DNA of 43,895 nt from Roseburia sp. (GCA_014804775.1 JAAUZB010000032.1:29518-73412), one strand, 5' to 3'. Counted from the stretch's first letter, positions 28,376-38,586 are shown. Notes: generated from the letters alone by a model not told the origin. Numbers and translations: made by a program.

Positions 28376-31300
28376 TTACCGCCTTGTTAAGAACATTAAA
28401 CTGATTGAATCCAATGACAAAATCGGATTTGACAATGCATAATATACCGCTTCATACTTCCGCTTAATCTTTACTATCTTTTCCATATCTTTGCCTAGAT
28501 ATATGTACTCAGATTCATATCCGCTAACAATTCTGTCAATCTCTCGCCTCGCTAACTCTAAATCTGCAAGTTCCATAGCTTGTTTGCGGGCCTTATCTCT
28601 TGAAATTTTCGATACCTTAGCGAGTGTGGCTTCCCATTCATCTTTAGGGTATTTTTCCATAAATCTTTCGAGAGCCGAAATATGTCCCCTTTTTCCAGAT
28701 CTTTCTCCCATATGATCTGCATTAATTACATTTCGTTTATCAAATAAATAGTCTACCAGTTCATTATCTAAAACAGCATCACATTTTCCAAATGGAACAA
28801 AAACAAATATTTGCTTCATCGGTAAGTACATTCTAAACTGCGATAACAACTGAATAGAAATCTTATTCTCAATTAAATGGTTTATTTTGGGTTCAACATT
28901 ATATACACAAACAAACCCTGTATAATTAAATGGAGCCAACGCAGAGAATGCACAACATCTTCCTCTTCCACTATCAATCGCATTACCAATTATACTGTTA
29001 AAAACAGGATCTCCTGGTGCATAAAACAGTAGATCTTCTCGCTTTATAGCAGTAGAACGATTAAAGGTTCCTAGAATTCGTCCTTCCTTTCTCACTATGG
29101 CTGTATTTTCATACAGATTCCAATCAGGTGGAACAAAAAGCGACTGTATCGCGGCCCTTGCAGAGAACATTGAATCTGCAAACTGAACTATTTCATTTTT
29201 ATTTACAGTACTTTTCAAACCAGCCTGGTTCGCCCATCCCAACATTGACGATTGGAATAGATCGTTCTCTCCACCTCTGTAGGTCTGTAGCATCTGCTTT
29301 ACTGCAATAGAGAGTGGTCGATAAATAACACTGCCTGAATCATATAACTGTTCTTCTTCAACAGCATCTCGAGTATCCTCTGTCATATCTATAATGCCAT
29401 CAATTGCATTCTCAAGACCTGTATAGACATCGTCCTGCAAAGCTTCTTCAATTCTTTCATTAAGCTCCCCAGTTATAATTTCAAGTCCACTTAATGATCT
29501 TTCAAAAAGATTCAATCCCTCATTCCAAATCCTAAATAGCTGCTCCTCTATCGTATTCTCTGCAACCAAAACAAGCGAATTCACTTCTAAATGCTCTTCA
29601 TCCCTACCCAAACGATCTAATCGTCCAATTCTTTGCTCTATGGCATTAGCAGTCCAAGGCAGATCTAAATGTATTATCCAATCAGCATTTTGAAAATTAC
29701 GCCCCTCTCCTCCGGTAGCATCACATAGAATAACACGTACATTTTCATAATTTTGGAATTCATATACACTATCTTCCAACTCATCCTTAAGCATATTACT
29801 CATAAAACAAACACATGGTATATCACGCTTTTCAAGCATTTCCCCAAACTTCCATAACGTTTCTGGAAATTCAGAGAACACAACAACTTTTCCATTATTA
29901 TCATTGCTTACTGTAACTTCTTGCTCAATAAAATCTACCGTCTTTAATAGTCTCCCCTTAATATCATCAGGATTTTCATCCATGAAGTAATCAATTTGAG
30001 ATAATTCATCATCCGCTTGTGATATCCATAATTTTAGCAGTTCTTTTAGTTCTATATCATCCGCTTCAATATCTTCTAAAACATGGTCTAACGCCCAAGG
30101 TGAACTGAACATTCCTTGCAAAAGCTTAAAGATATCCTGCATGCTTATTTTTTCTTCTTGAATTGCAAATGAAACATATTCAAGAAGAGCAAAATACACA
30201 TTACGCTCACAATAATTATCATCTGCATTTTTCATGCTATAAAATATAGTCTCTAATCGTCGCTTTCCTAATGTTTCAGAAACATATTCTCTTCGGTTTC
30301 TAACAATATTTCTTTCTATTCTGTAATTCTCTGAAATATATGAAAGAGACTGTTCCATAGCAGATCTGCCTTGATTGTCATCTTCCAAATCTATTCCAGC
30401 TACAATCTCAGATAAGTTAGGATCTCCCAAATCATCTGCTAATTCTCTTAATTTCTCTAACGAATCCTCTTTGTATTCCTCATACTGATTCATATGAGAA
30501 ATCATGCCATTTACTCGTCTCTGTATTTTCTTCTGTTTAGATAGTATTGAAGAAAAGGTTGAAATTGACATCCTGCAATACTGTTCTGGTTGAAGTAATG
30601 ATAATAGCTTGAGATATTCTTCTTTTCGATTTTGGATAGGCGTAGCACTTAAAAACAAAGCATTCTCTGTTCTTTTGCTAAGCTGAAGAATCAAATCATA
30701 CTTAGCAGCCATACCCAGCAATCGATGAGTTTCATCAACTATAATTATATCCCAATTTAACGCAGTGGCTTCACAATACTCATCCAACTCCTCTAATGAT
30801 AAAATTACATGATTAGAATATACAGCTATCGCAAGATTCTGTGTCGCAGTTATCTCAAACTTGTACCTTAATTCATTTTCCCACTGCTGTGCCAATGCCC
30901 CTGGAACAATGTATAATACCCTCAAATCTTTCTTTTCAGAATTAAGAATCTTCACAATTGAACATGCCTCAATTGTTTTTCCAAGTCCTACCTCATCAGC
31001 AAGCATGTATCGAATAGGTCTCGACTCAAAGGCTCTGACTATTGTGCTAATCTGATGTGCCATTAAAAATGTACGGCATCCCACTAACTCCTTAAATCCG
31101 TATACTGTATTATTAACCATATGCATATTACTGCTAACTTGCAGTCTATTAGCGTACCAAGAAGGATTCTGGAATTCATATTGCATCATCTGCTTTATTG
31201 GCTGATAGTCTGCAGCAGAATATTCTATCTCTATCATATTTTCAAAAAATGAAGCTATCTTGCCCGAATCAAGCATCACAAAATATTCATAGAATGCGTC

Positions 31301-31588
31301 TACTTTCTTTTCAATTCGCCTAGAAAGTATCTTTCCTGGCCCCATCGATGTATTAACAGGCGCATCTTTAGCAGCACCGCAACGGTTTACTTTTTCAATC
31401 GGAAACTGGCCTTTTTCAAAAGCATGGGCATAAAAACGCTTGCTATTCTTTAAGTCATATAGCTTTACATTTACTTCGCCAGAAAGTTCATTTATGCTGG
31501 TTATTTTCCCCAATACAAAGCTTCTAGGAAAATAATTATCATTTTCCTCAAGAACTATAGGGCATCGTACATACTGTCCTACTTTCAC
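28376..31588 (-). CDS. SNF2/RapA-like helicase, DpdE-like
   Basis: LADEVGLGKTIEACSIV (I), IIVDETHRLLG (II), LSATPIQNRKEE (III), ATGGEGRNFQNADWIIHLDLPWTANAIEQRIGRLDRLGR (V-VI); GTG start after AGGAGG. Confidence 0.87.
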   Translation of the reverse strand: MKVGQYVRCPIVLEENDNYFPRSFVLGKITSINELSGEVNVKLYDLKNSKRFYAHAFEKGQFPIEKVNRCGAAKDAPVNTSMGPGKILSRRIEKKVDAFYEYFVMLDSGKIASFFENMIEIEYSAADYQPIKQMMQYEFQNPSWYANRLQVSSNMHMVNNTVYGFKELVGCRTFLMAHQISTIVRAFESRPIRYMLADEVGLGKTIEACSIVKILNSEKKDLRVLYIVPGALAQQWENELRYKFEITATQNLAIAVYSNHVILSLEELDEYCEATALNWDIIIVDETHRLLGMAAKYDLILQLSKRTENALFLSATPIQNRKEEYLKLLSLLQPEQYCRMSISTFSSILSKQKKIQRRVNGMISHMNQYEEYKEDSLEKLRELADDLGDPNLSEIVAGIDLEDDNQGRSAMEQSLSYISENYRIERNIVRNRREYVSETLGKRRLETIFYSMKNADDNYCERNVYFALLEYVSFAIQEEKISMQDIFKLLQGMFSSPWALDHVLEDIEADDIELKELLKLWISQADDELSQIDYFMDENPDDIKGRLLKTVDFIEQEVTVSNDNNGKVVVFSEFPETLWKFGEMLEKRDIPCVCFMSNMLKDELEDSVYEFQNYENVRVILCDATGGEGRNFQNADWIIHLDLPWTANAIEQRIGRLDRLGRDEEHLEVNSLVLVAENTIEEQLFRIWNEGLNLFERSLSGLEIITGELNERIEEALQDDVYTGLENAIDGIIDMTEDTRDAVEEEQLYDSGSVIYRPLSIAVKQMLQTYRGGENDLFQSSMLGWANQAGLKSTVNKNEIVQFADSMFSARAAIQSLFVPPDWNLYENTAIVRKEGRILGTFNRSTAIKREDLLFYAPGDPVFNSIIGNAIDSGRGRCCAFSALAPFNYTGFVCVYNVEPKINHLIENKISIQLLSQFRMYLPMKQIFVFVPFGKCDAVLDNELVDYLFDKRNVINADHMGERSGKRGHISALERFMEKYPKDEWEATLAKVSKISRDKARKQAMELADLELARREIDRIVSGYESEYIYLGKDMEKIVKIKRKYEAVYYALSNPILSLDSISLMFLTRR

Positions 31589-31604
31589 GTGCGCCTCCTA
31601 TTTT

Positions 31605-31904
31605 TTACATCAGAATGTAAATAATATTTAATCCAAGTTTATCCTCACTGGTAATGCCATCTATACCACCATCATGTGCCTTTTCGAAAACCTGGCTTGA
31701 CTTATCGTCGCACCCATACTCCATAGCTAAAAGCACATCAACAACTAGTTTTTCAAAAAAGCTCGGATGACAGACCTTCACTTGTTCCAACAACGTAAAC
31801 CTTAAATCAGTCAAATAGTGCTGATATGCCAAGACCATTTTTCCCTCAGGTAATTGCTCGTCTTCAATATCTAAAACATAATCAATCTTCTCTCTTGATA
31901 TCAC
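31605..31904 (-). pseudogene. Mrr-type restriction endonuclease fragment
   Basis: HPSFFEKLVVDVLLAMEYGCDD...HDGGIDGITSEDKLGLNIIYI then LM*; the expected QAKRW-like catalytic strand is absent; translational GTG start overlaps TGA of upstream gene. Confidence 0.6.
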
Positions 31905-34789
31905 TCCTTTGACTGAGCAAATGATTCCAAGCAAAGATTTCTATTAGGGCAAAAAACACACCAACTACCAACTCGCTCCATATTTCCATCTGCTTCGTTC
32001 ATGTACGCTAGAGTACTCTGTGCTAACCTCTTGTCCTCTTCCTTAGGCGGAACCTTATGCATTGAATATATCTTCTTTCCTTCCTCAAAAGACGCCAACT
32101 CTTCAAATACCACATACATATGTTTTGAAGGTGCATCTTGCAAATCTTCTTTAAACCAGGCGTCACCAAATGTCTTTCTCAACTGCATATGTGATGCAAC
32201 AAGTGGACGTACATTTTTATTCTGATTTTCATCAAGAAACACTTTTGCTTTAATATAGTTTTCTACTCGCCTTTGAATATCTAATATTTCTGTTTCATTG
32301 AAAAACTTAAAGTATCTGCTCAATCTCATCGTTTCTTGAGATACATATTGGGCCAGTCTTTCTTCAGCCTGATTTTGCGTAATGTTCTGAGATGCTAACG
32401 TTCTCCATGTATTTTCAATCAAAATGTTCTCAAGGCATTTTGAAATCATAAACGAACCTGCAAAAATGGGTTGAGGATTTAATACATAATCTAAAAGATA
32501 CTTATATGGGCATAAGAACATTGCTGCCATTTGCTCCCTAACATATGGCATAGCTTCAACCTTCTTAGCCTTGATAACAGTAGACATACTATACTCGTCA
32601 AATTCTGACTTAGATGGACCATCTTGTTTCTCAAGGCCTATCAGTTTTAACATTTCATAGTAGTCAGTTGTATCTTCGCCGTATCTCTTTACAAAGCTTA
32701 TTTTTATATCACACTGGTTAAAATATAAGCCATAAAATAATGCATATCTTAAGAAATTGCTTCTTTCTCCCAATGCCGCATAGTACACCTGGAACTGCAA
32801 ATCTTTTGGATTATATGCTTTTTCAATAAACTGTTCTGATAGTGGCCATGGCAAAAGCTCATTAATCGACTTATTCATATCCTTATCAGACACACAAGCA
32901 AAATGATAAACTTTCTTTCGCCCATAAGTGTTCTGAGCTTTGCTATTTAAAACGTCACCATCAATCTGTTCAAAGTTCTTAACAAACCAATCTGAAAGCG
33001 GTTCTTCTTTTTGTTTTAGGAAAAAGTATAATCCGCTTCTTAAGTCGTCAAAAGTACCTTTATTATCCGATTCCATCATCTGAATTAGATCGAGTTTTGT
33101 CAAAAGATCGGTTATGAGTTTTTTCTCTTCTTCACTAGCTAAAGATGCTCGTCTCTCTCTAACAAATTCATTGAGTCGTTCAAAATGCTTCTTAAACTCA
33201 AATCGCTCATCAGGTTCTATACTTGAAAAAAGTCCCGTTGCAATACCATTTAATTCAGAAACAGCACTGCACAAATCATCTATTTCTTCTTTTGTAACTT
33301 TGTATGAATTATATATATTCAAAATTCGTAGCGAAAAAATAGCCGCCTGCGCATTTGATTCTGCTACCTGCACATAATTTGTTCTATATTCTTCAAATAG
33401 CTTCGTAAATTCTGTAAATGTTTCTACATTTGCAAATAATGGTTCCAAATTCATTAATGTTTTTAGTAAGCGTTCTGCGCTATACTTGGACATAATCCCA
33501 GAATTTAAACACTCTCTAAGTAACGCAAATTCAATGTCAATCTCTCCTCTTTCAACATTCCAAAGAGAATAAATCGCTGAAAAAAATTGACCAATCGGAT
33601 ATGCTAAAAAATGTCTGTTTCTCGAATACTCCGGATGGTAAACTTGCAGAAGCTCGTCTACATCCTTGTTTGCTGTATAGACAATTTCATCCATTCTTGC
33701 AAGAACAGCTGCAGTAGTTGCCTTCTTTTGCATAGGTTTTTCGTACAAAGGATCCTCTCCTTGCATAGTTCTTTCAGTTTCCATGAATTCGTCTGATATG
33801 TAGCCAGCAAATTCAGATACATTATCAAACTCTTGGACTTTTTGTGTATTATATAAAGAATAATTTGCTTTTATTCTTGCGTCAGTTCTAGACACTTTAT
33901 CCTCACACACCAACCCTATGTTACTTGCGATTGCATTTCCTATCTTCTGCAATTGACCTATAGGAATGTATGCTTTAACCTTTGTATCATGATGAATCGG
34001 TGCATCAAATTGTTGGTAGATATAACTCCATGATGAATAAATCTCTTTATATTCCGGCAAATAATTGAACATAAAGATAACTTCCACACCAAGCTTGTCC
34101 AAATGCTTTATAAACTTAAGTTGTAAAGGTGTAAACTGATGTATTCCATGAATCACAACATGCTTAGCATCCCACTGCTTTGTTGTTGCTATCATGCGAT
34201 CAATTAATTCTAAGTCCCTTTTTAAAAATTCATCATTTGGTTGTTCTCCGTGTAAGCGCTCCTTTTCATTCTTTTCCTGCTGAGCCTGCTGATTAAGCAA
34301 CACTTTAAGTTCGTCTCTTGAAGGCATTTTAGGCAATGAAAATGTTTTCTCTTTACCGAGCAATTTCAGCATATACACAAACATCCTATGTTCCATGTTA
34401 AGCTGTCTTGCATCGAGTACTGTTGGATCTATATCCAATTCAATAAATAATCGCAATGCATCTAACATTGAATCCTTATTATGCGAAAGAGCACTATAAT
34501 AATTAAAATCTAACCCATTCTTAACATTCCATGTTTTATAAACTTCTGTAAGTGCACTGTATTGCTGAATTCTAAGACCAATGCCATTTGCCCATTGCTT
34601 AAAAATTTTTTCATTCACAATATCATCCAATGGGCACATTAATGCACTGATGTCATCTCTCATAACACTAATCAAACCATTAACCAATGTTCTTGCAGCA
34701 CATAAATGAGGATAATTCTTTATCTCATCCCAAAAATCTGTCTCTGCTATTCTATATGGGTCTGCATATGTATAAATTTTATAAGCCAT
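31901..34789 (-). CDS. AddB-like / Fe-S PD-(D/E)XK-fold protein
   Basis: 962 aa; C-terminal CPYKYLLDYVL ... CVFCPNRNLC cysteine pattern of AddB/Cas4-type Fe-S nucleases; adjacent to UvrD-type helicase. Confidence 0.65.
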   Translation of the reverse strand: MAYKIYTYADPYRIAETDFWDEIKNYPHLCAARTLVNGLISVMRDDISALMCPLDDIVNEKIFKQWANGIGLRIQQYSALTEVYKTWNVKNGLDFNYYSALSHNKDSMLDALRLFIELDIDPTVLDARQLNMEHRMFVYMLKLLGKEKTFSLPKMPSRDELKVLLNQQAQQEKNEKERLHGEQPNDEFLKRDLELIDRMIATTKQWDAKHVVIHGIHQFTPLQLKFIKHLDKLGVEVIFMFNYLPEYKEIYSSWSYIYQQFDAPIHHDTKVKAYIPIGQLQKIGNAIASNIGLVCEDKVSRTDARIKANYSLYNTQKVQEFDNVSEFAGYISDEFMETERTMQGEDPLYEKPMQKKATTAAVLARMDEIVYTANKDVDELLQVYHPEYSRNRHFLAYPIGQFFSAIYSLWNVERGEIDIEFALLRECLNSGIMSKYSAERLLKTLMNLEPLFANVETFTEFTKLFEEYRTNYVQVAESNAQAAIFSLRILNIYNSYKVTKEEIDDLCSAVSELNGIATGLFSSIEPDERFEFKKHFERLNEFVRERRASLASEEEKKLITDLLTKLDLIQMMESDNKGTFDDLRSGLYFFLKQKEEPLSDWFVKNFEQIDGDVLNSKAQNTYGRKKVYHFACVSDKDMNKSINELLPWPLSEQFIEKAYNPKDLQFQVYYAALGERSNFLRYALFYGLYFNQCDIKISFVKRYGEDTTDYYEMLKLIGLEKQDGPSKSEFDEYSMSTVIKAKKVEAMPYVREQMAAMFLCPYKYLLDYVLNPQPIFAGSFMISKCLENILIENTWRTLASQNITQNQAEERLAQYVSQETMRLSRYFKFFNETEILDIQRRVENYIKAKVFLDENQNKNVRPLVASHMQLRKTFGDAWFKEDLQDAPSKHMYVVFEELASFEEGKKIYSMHKVPPKEEDKRLAQSTLAYMNEADGNMERVGSWCVFCPNRNLCLESFAQSKE

Positions 34790-37700
34790 TTATTTTTCCT
34801 CCCATATAAGATTTTGCCAGCTTTTGGATTTTTTGTTCTCTAACTCAATCCATGCAAAAGATCTAATTGCTCGAGTCATTGCAACATAGAGAATTCGTGC
34901 TTCTTCTCGCATTCTTTCATTCTTTTCAAGATCTTCATTGAAGAAATCATTTTGGTATATATCCGTAGTCCCATCAGAGTTTACTTTTATCTGATACCCC
35001 ACCTGTAATCGCTCTCTATGTGCAACAGACACATTCATGTCCACCCGTTTCATCATATTTATTGGCGATGAACAATATGGTAATATAACAGCACCATATT
35101 CTAGTCCCTTAGATTTATGAACTGTAACGCATCGTATAATAATTTCTTCACCTTTTATTTCTGGCATTCGACTGTTAACATTTTTCTGGCTGACAATATT
35201 CGCCGTAAGAATATCAACTAATAAATTAATCGTAACCGAATCCATATTTGCTGCATTAATTAATTCTTCAAACAGCAAATCAACATTTAATCTATAATTA
35301 TCTTGTTTGAGCTTTCTGTCCTCGCCATATTGCACCCATGGCTTAAGTATGTAATAGAGTTTTCTTATAACCTGTAAAACCGGCATTGTTCTAAGCGAAC
35401 GTATAACACTATTCCAATCTTTCCATCTATCATCATCAGTCGCAGAAAGAGCTCTATTAATCATAGCTTGTAGTTCTTTAGATTGGCTCGTGTCAGTGCT
35501 CTTTGATTTTTTCCAACCACTTTTCTTTTCACCTTCACGAATACTATACATTCTTGCCTTGCTCATTCCACCATCAATAAAATTCGATGAAACAAATGCG
35601 TAAAGATAATCGGCTTCATCATAATGAAGAAGCGCATTGGCTAATTTAAGCATATCCAAGGCTGGCTCTGACATATACAAGTCACCACCTGTATTTGTAA
35701 CTACCTCAAATCCAAGCAATTTGCCTTTCTTTTTTATTATCTCCGCCTGCCAATTTTCTCTAACAAGAATTGCGATTTCCCTATCCTTATCTGACAATTT
35801 CTTTCCTGTTTCTTTTTCAATTTTCTTTATTAAAGCAATCTGCCTTCTTACTTCTTCAAAGAGCGCTGGAACTCTCATATTTTCTTCCGAAATAGATACT
35901 TTATGATAGTATTCGGAAATAGCCAATGAGTGGTTATAGTCCTTCGTTCCGATTAGCCTATCTGAATTATCTGACTCTGAATCGCTATACATAAGAAGCA
36001 TTTCATCATCAACACGTTGTCTTCCCATTGAAGAAAAAGATTCATGGAATATATCAAGCAGATGCCCATCAGTACGATAGTTTTTATAAAGTGCATATGT
36101 CTCCCACACAGATGAGTCTTTGTACTTTAATTGATAAAAAGCGTTCTCTTTAGCACCTCTAAATCGGTAAATGCACTGCTTAACATCTCCAACTACAAAC
36201 AATCTATACTGAAGCAATTTTGCAATCTGCGAAAGAGCTTCAATCTGAACATCATCTGTATCCTGGAACTCGTCAACAAACATAAACTGAGGTCTTCCAG
36301 TCTGCATCTTGATTAACCTTTTTACATTTTCTTCATTTGAAATACATGCTAGGAGCATTGACATCATGTTATTAAGATGTAATTTATTCTGCTCCTTCAA
36401 ATATACTTCATATTCCTGTTCAACTTTTGGGACTACCTCTGATAACAGTTCATGCAATTCCCCATTTTCACTTCCTGAAATTGCTTGCCCAAAATTTTCT
36501 CTTTCAAGTGCTGCGATATCAACACTCTGATTATGAAGTCTATTAAGCAAATTCAATATATCTTTATTAATTAAATACACCGGAAGCCCAAGTTTTTTTA
36601 CATAATCTGATCCAAACTTCTTTTGTCCAGTAACTATATATTCATTAACGGCCTTCGCAATAATCTGTTTACACTTATACTCACCTGATGTAATCCCCAA
36701 ATCCACACCATATCCAAACTCAAACCCTAATTGCGATATAATCTTTTTCGCGTAAGAATGAATTGTGCTGATCTGCATACCCTCTATCTGGTTAACAAAT
36801 GCTAAACAGTCAGTATCTCCTGTCAATAAATAATAGTTATTAAAATACTGTTTTATCTTATCTTCCATCTGATTTGCAGCATCGTCCGTAAAAGTAATCA
36901 TGACAATTCTGTTAGCCATCTCTTTCATGGCACAATTTTGCATATGACAAATAAAAGCAATTCTAGAAATCATAGTAAATGTCTTACCTGTTCCCGCTCC
37001 TGCTCTTACGATAATATTTTTCTTCAAATCGGAATGCTCAACCTTATACTGTTCAATATTAAAATTGCTTTCTTTATCAGCAAACTTCAAAAATGGCTCA
37101 TACTTTGCTTCGCTTTTGCCATCAACGATAGTGAAGAATTCAATCTTTTCTTCATACTTCGGAAGCAAATATGCCGAACAGTTAAATACCATGTATGAAT
37201 CTGCAAGACCAGTTGTTTTCTGTTCCTGTTTTCCCATAAAGTCAATCTTCAGATCGAGTTTATCTGCAATCAGTCCTTTTTCTACGAGAATACTATTTAT
37301 CTCTCGACTGATGGCTAAAAGTTCATCGGAACTATCAACTGTTAAATAAAGTTTAGTTCCCTTTGCATACTCTATAGCAATATCTTTTATCCTGTTCTCT
37401 GCATCATTATCATGTGGAATGTATGCAAAAATAGAATATGCACTTTTATATGGTACCTGTTCTCCTTCCACTAAATCAGTATCTTCTACTGACATATCTT
37501 CTAATTTCAAATTTGATTCAAATATTTGACGAGTTCTAAACATTAAATCCTCATCAAAATCTGATGAATGAGCACGCTGTCCCTTTCTATTTTTCATGGC
37601 CAGGTTCATCTTGTCATGGAAGCTTGCTTTACTTGCCAAATCTTCTTTTGTAATTGTAATTTCACTCTCGCAAACTGGCTCTAAACCAGTGTCATCATAT

Positions 37701-38101
37701 TCTTTCTTTGTTAAATTAGGGAAACAAACCATTTCATAAATTAACGGATTCTTTCCCGTCTTTGTACGGACCTTTTGACGCATTTTATATACATAGCCAC
37801 GTGCCTGATCTGTTGGGTTTTCAAATGTTTCTTCCTCTTTTTGAGTCTCCTCATTAAAAGACTTGATAACAATCCTGTCGCCATTTTCAACGCGTAGTAT
37901 TGTCTCTCTTTTCCAAGCCTTTACTTCGAAAATAATAATTCCGATATTAGGAGCTAAAAGGCAAACATCAAATTGTGCACCAAAAACTGGACGATTCCTG
38001 TAAATAACATATGAATCATCAAAATACTCCATCAACTTTTTTATAAAATAATCTTCGCCCCAATTATCTGTTTTGAGCTGAGATCCAATAAATTTCGCCA
38101 T
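34790..38101 (-). CDS. NERD nuclease domain - UvrD-family helicase
   Basis: N-term FGAQFDVCLLAPNIGIIIFEVKAWK (NERD D...EVK), VRAGAGTGKTFTMISRIAFI Walker A, MFVDEFQDTDDVQ, VTVHKSKGLEYGAVILPY, ARILYVAMTRAIRSF. Confidence 0.9.
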   Translation of the reverse strand: MAKFIGSQLKTDNWGEDYFIKKLMEYFDDSYVIYRNRPVFGAQFDVCLLAPNIGIIIFEVKAWKRETILRVENGDRIVIKSFNEETQKEEETFENPTDQARGYVYKMRQKVRTKTGKNPLIYEMVCFPNLTKKEYDDTGLEPVCESEITITKEDLASKASFHDKMNLAMKNRKGQRAHSSDFDEDLMFRTRQIFESNLKLEDMSVEDTDLVEGEQVPYKSAYSIFAYIPHDNDAENRIKDIAIEYAKGTKLYLTVDSSDELLAISREINSILVEKGLIADKLDLKIDFMGKQEQKTTGLADSYMVFNCSAYLLPKYEEKIEFFTIVDGKSEAKYEPFLKFADKESNFNIEQYKVEHSDLKKNIIVRAGAGTGKTFTMISRIAFICHMQNCAMKEMANRIVMITFTDDAANQMEDKIKQYFNNYYLLTGDTDCLAFVNQIEGMQISTIHSYAKKIISQLGFEFGYGVDLGITSGEYKCKQIIAKAVNEYIVTGQKKFGSDYVKKLGLPVYLINKDILNLLNRLHNQSVDIAALERENFGQAISGSENGELHELLSEVVPKVEQEYEVYLKEQNKLHLNNMMSMLLACISNEENVKRLIKMQTGRPQFMFVDEFQDTDDVQIEALSQIAKLLQYRLFVVGDVKQCIYRFRGAKENAFYQLKYKDSSVWETYALYKNYRTDGHLLDIFHESFSSMGRQRVDDEMLLMYSDSESDNSDRLIGTKDYNHSLAISEYYHKVSISEENMRVPALFEEVRRQIALIKKIEKETGKKLSDKDREIAILVRENWQAEIIKKKGKLLGFEVVTNTGGDLYMSEPALDMLKLANALLHYDEADYLYAFVSSNFIDGGMSKARMYSIREGEKKSGWKKSKSTDTSQSKELQAMINRALSATDDDRWKDWNSVIRSLRTMPVLQVIRKLYYILKPWVQYGEDRKLKQDNYRLNVDLLFEELINAANMDSVTINLLVDILTANIVSQKNVNSRMPEIKGEEIIIRCVTVHKSKGLEYGAVILPYCSSPINMMKRVDMNVSVAHRERLQVGYQIKVNSDGTTDIYQNDFFNEDLEKNERMREEARILYVAMTRAIRSFAWIELENKKSKSWQNLIWEEK

Positions 38102-38150
38102 GACACTCTCCTATGTACAAGTACTATTTGTTAAAATCTATATTACACAT

Positions 38151-38278
38151 TTAACTGTCTTTCTTTCCTTCTTCAACTTCATATACATATGTATATTTCG
38201 GCTTTATTGCACCTGCAGGAATCAAATAATTTGTTCCAACTTTTTGAATTCCATTGATGCGACCATTTTTACAATGAT
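38151..38278 (-). pseudogene. C-terminal fragment of small HTH protein
   Basis: Minus-strand VQNHCKNGRINGIQKVGTNYLIPAGAIKPKYTYVYEVEEGKKDS*, excisionase/HTH-17-like GRIxGxxKxGxxxxIPxxAxKP pattern. Confidence 0.5.
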
Positions 38279-38526
38279 TCTGCACTTGACGTGTCGACAA
38301 TGTCCCTCTCGCTCATCCCACGGGCATACATGGACAACACTTTCCCCTCAATACTGCTGACATCCTTTGTCCGTTTGGGGACTACCTGCGGCTCAAAGGT
38401 GACGTCACAGTCTCTTGGGACAGCGATTTCAACATCGCCATAAGTTGTTTTGAGGCTCTTGTGCCCGTATCCGTTGCGGCGGTTGGACGTGTCTTTACTG
38501 CCGTGGTCGTTCAGTAACTTACACAC
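38269..38526 (-). mobile_element. IS256-family (mutator-type) transposase fragment
   Basis: RRNGYGHKSLKTTYGDVEIAVPRDCDVTFEPQVVPKRTKDVSSIEGKVLSMYARGMSERDI matches N-terminal part of IS256-type transposases; catalytic region missing. Confidence 0.87.
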
Positions 38527-38586
38527 TTTATATTACACTCCCCCTCAGGTTCGGCCACAATCTATATATGGTAGCAATCATATATC

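Noticed and set aside
15220-38101. Canonical DndFGH / SspE / BREX / DISARM assignment
   Set aside because: No PglZ, BrxC-type, DrmA/B or SspE-like proteins recognised; the gene sizes and motif order fit SNF2-RecQ-small-ATPase better than DptF/G/H, though this needs profile searches.
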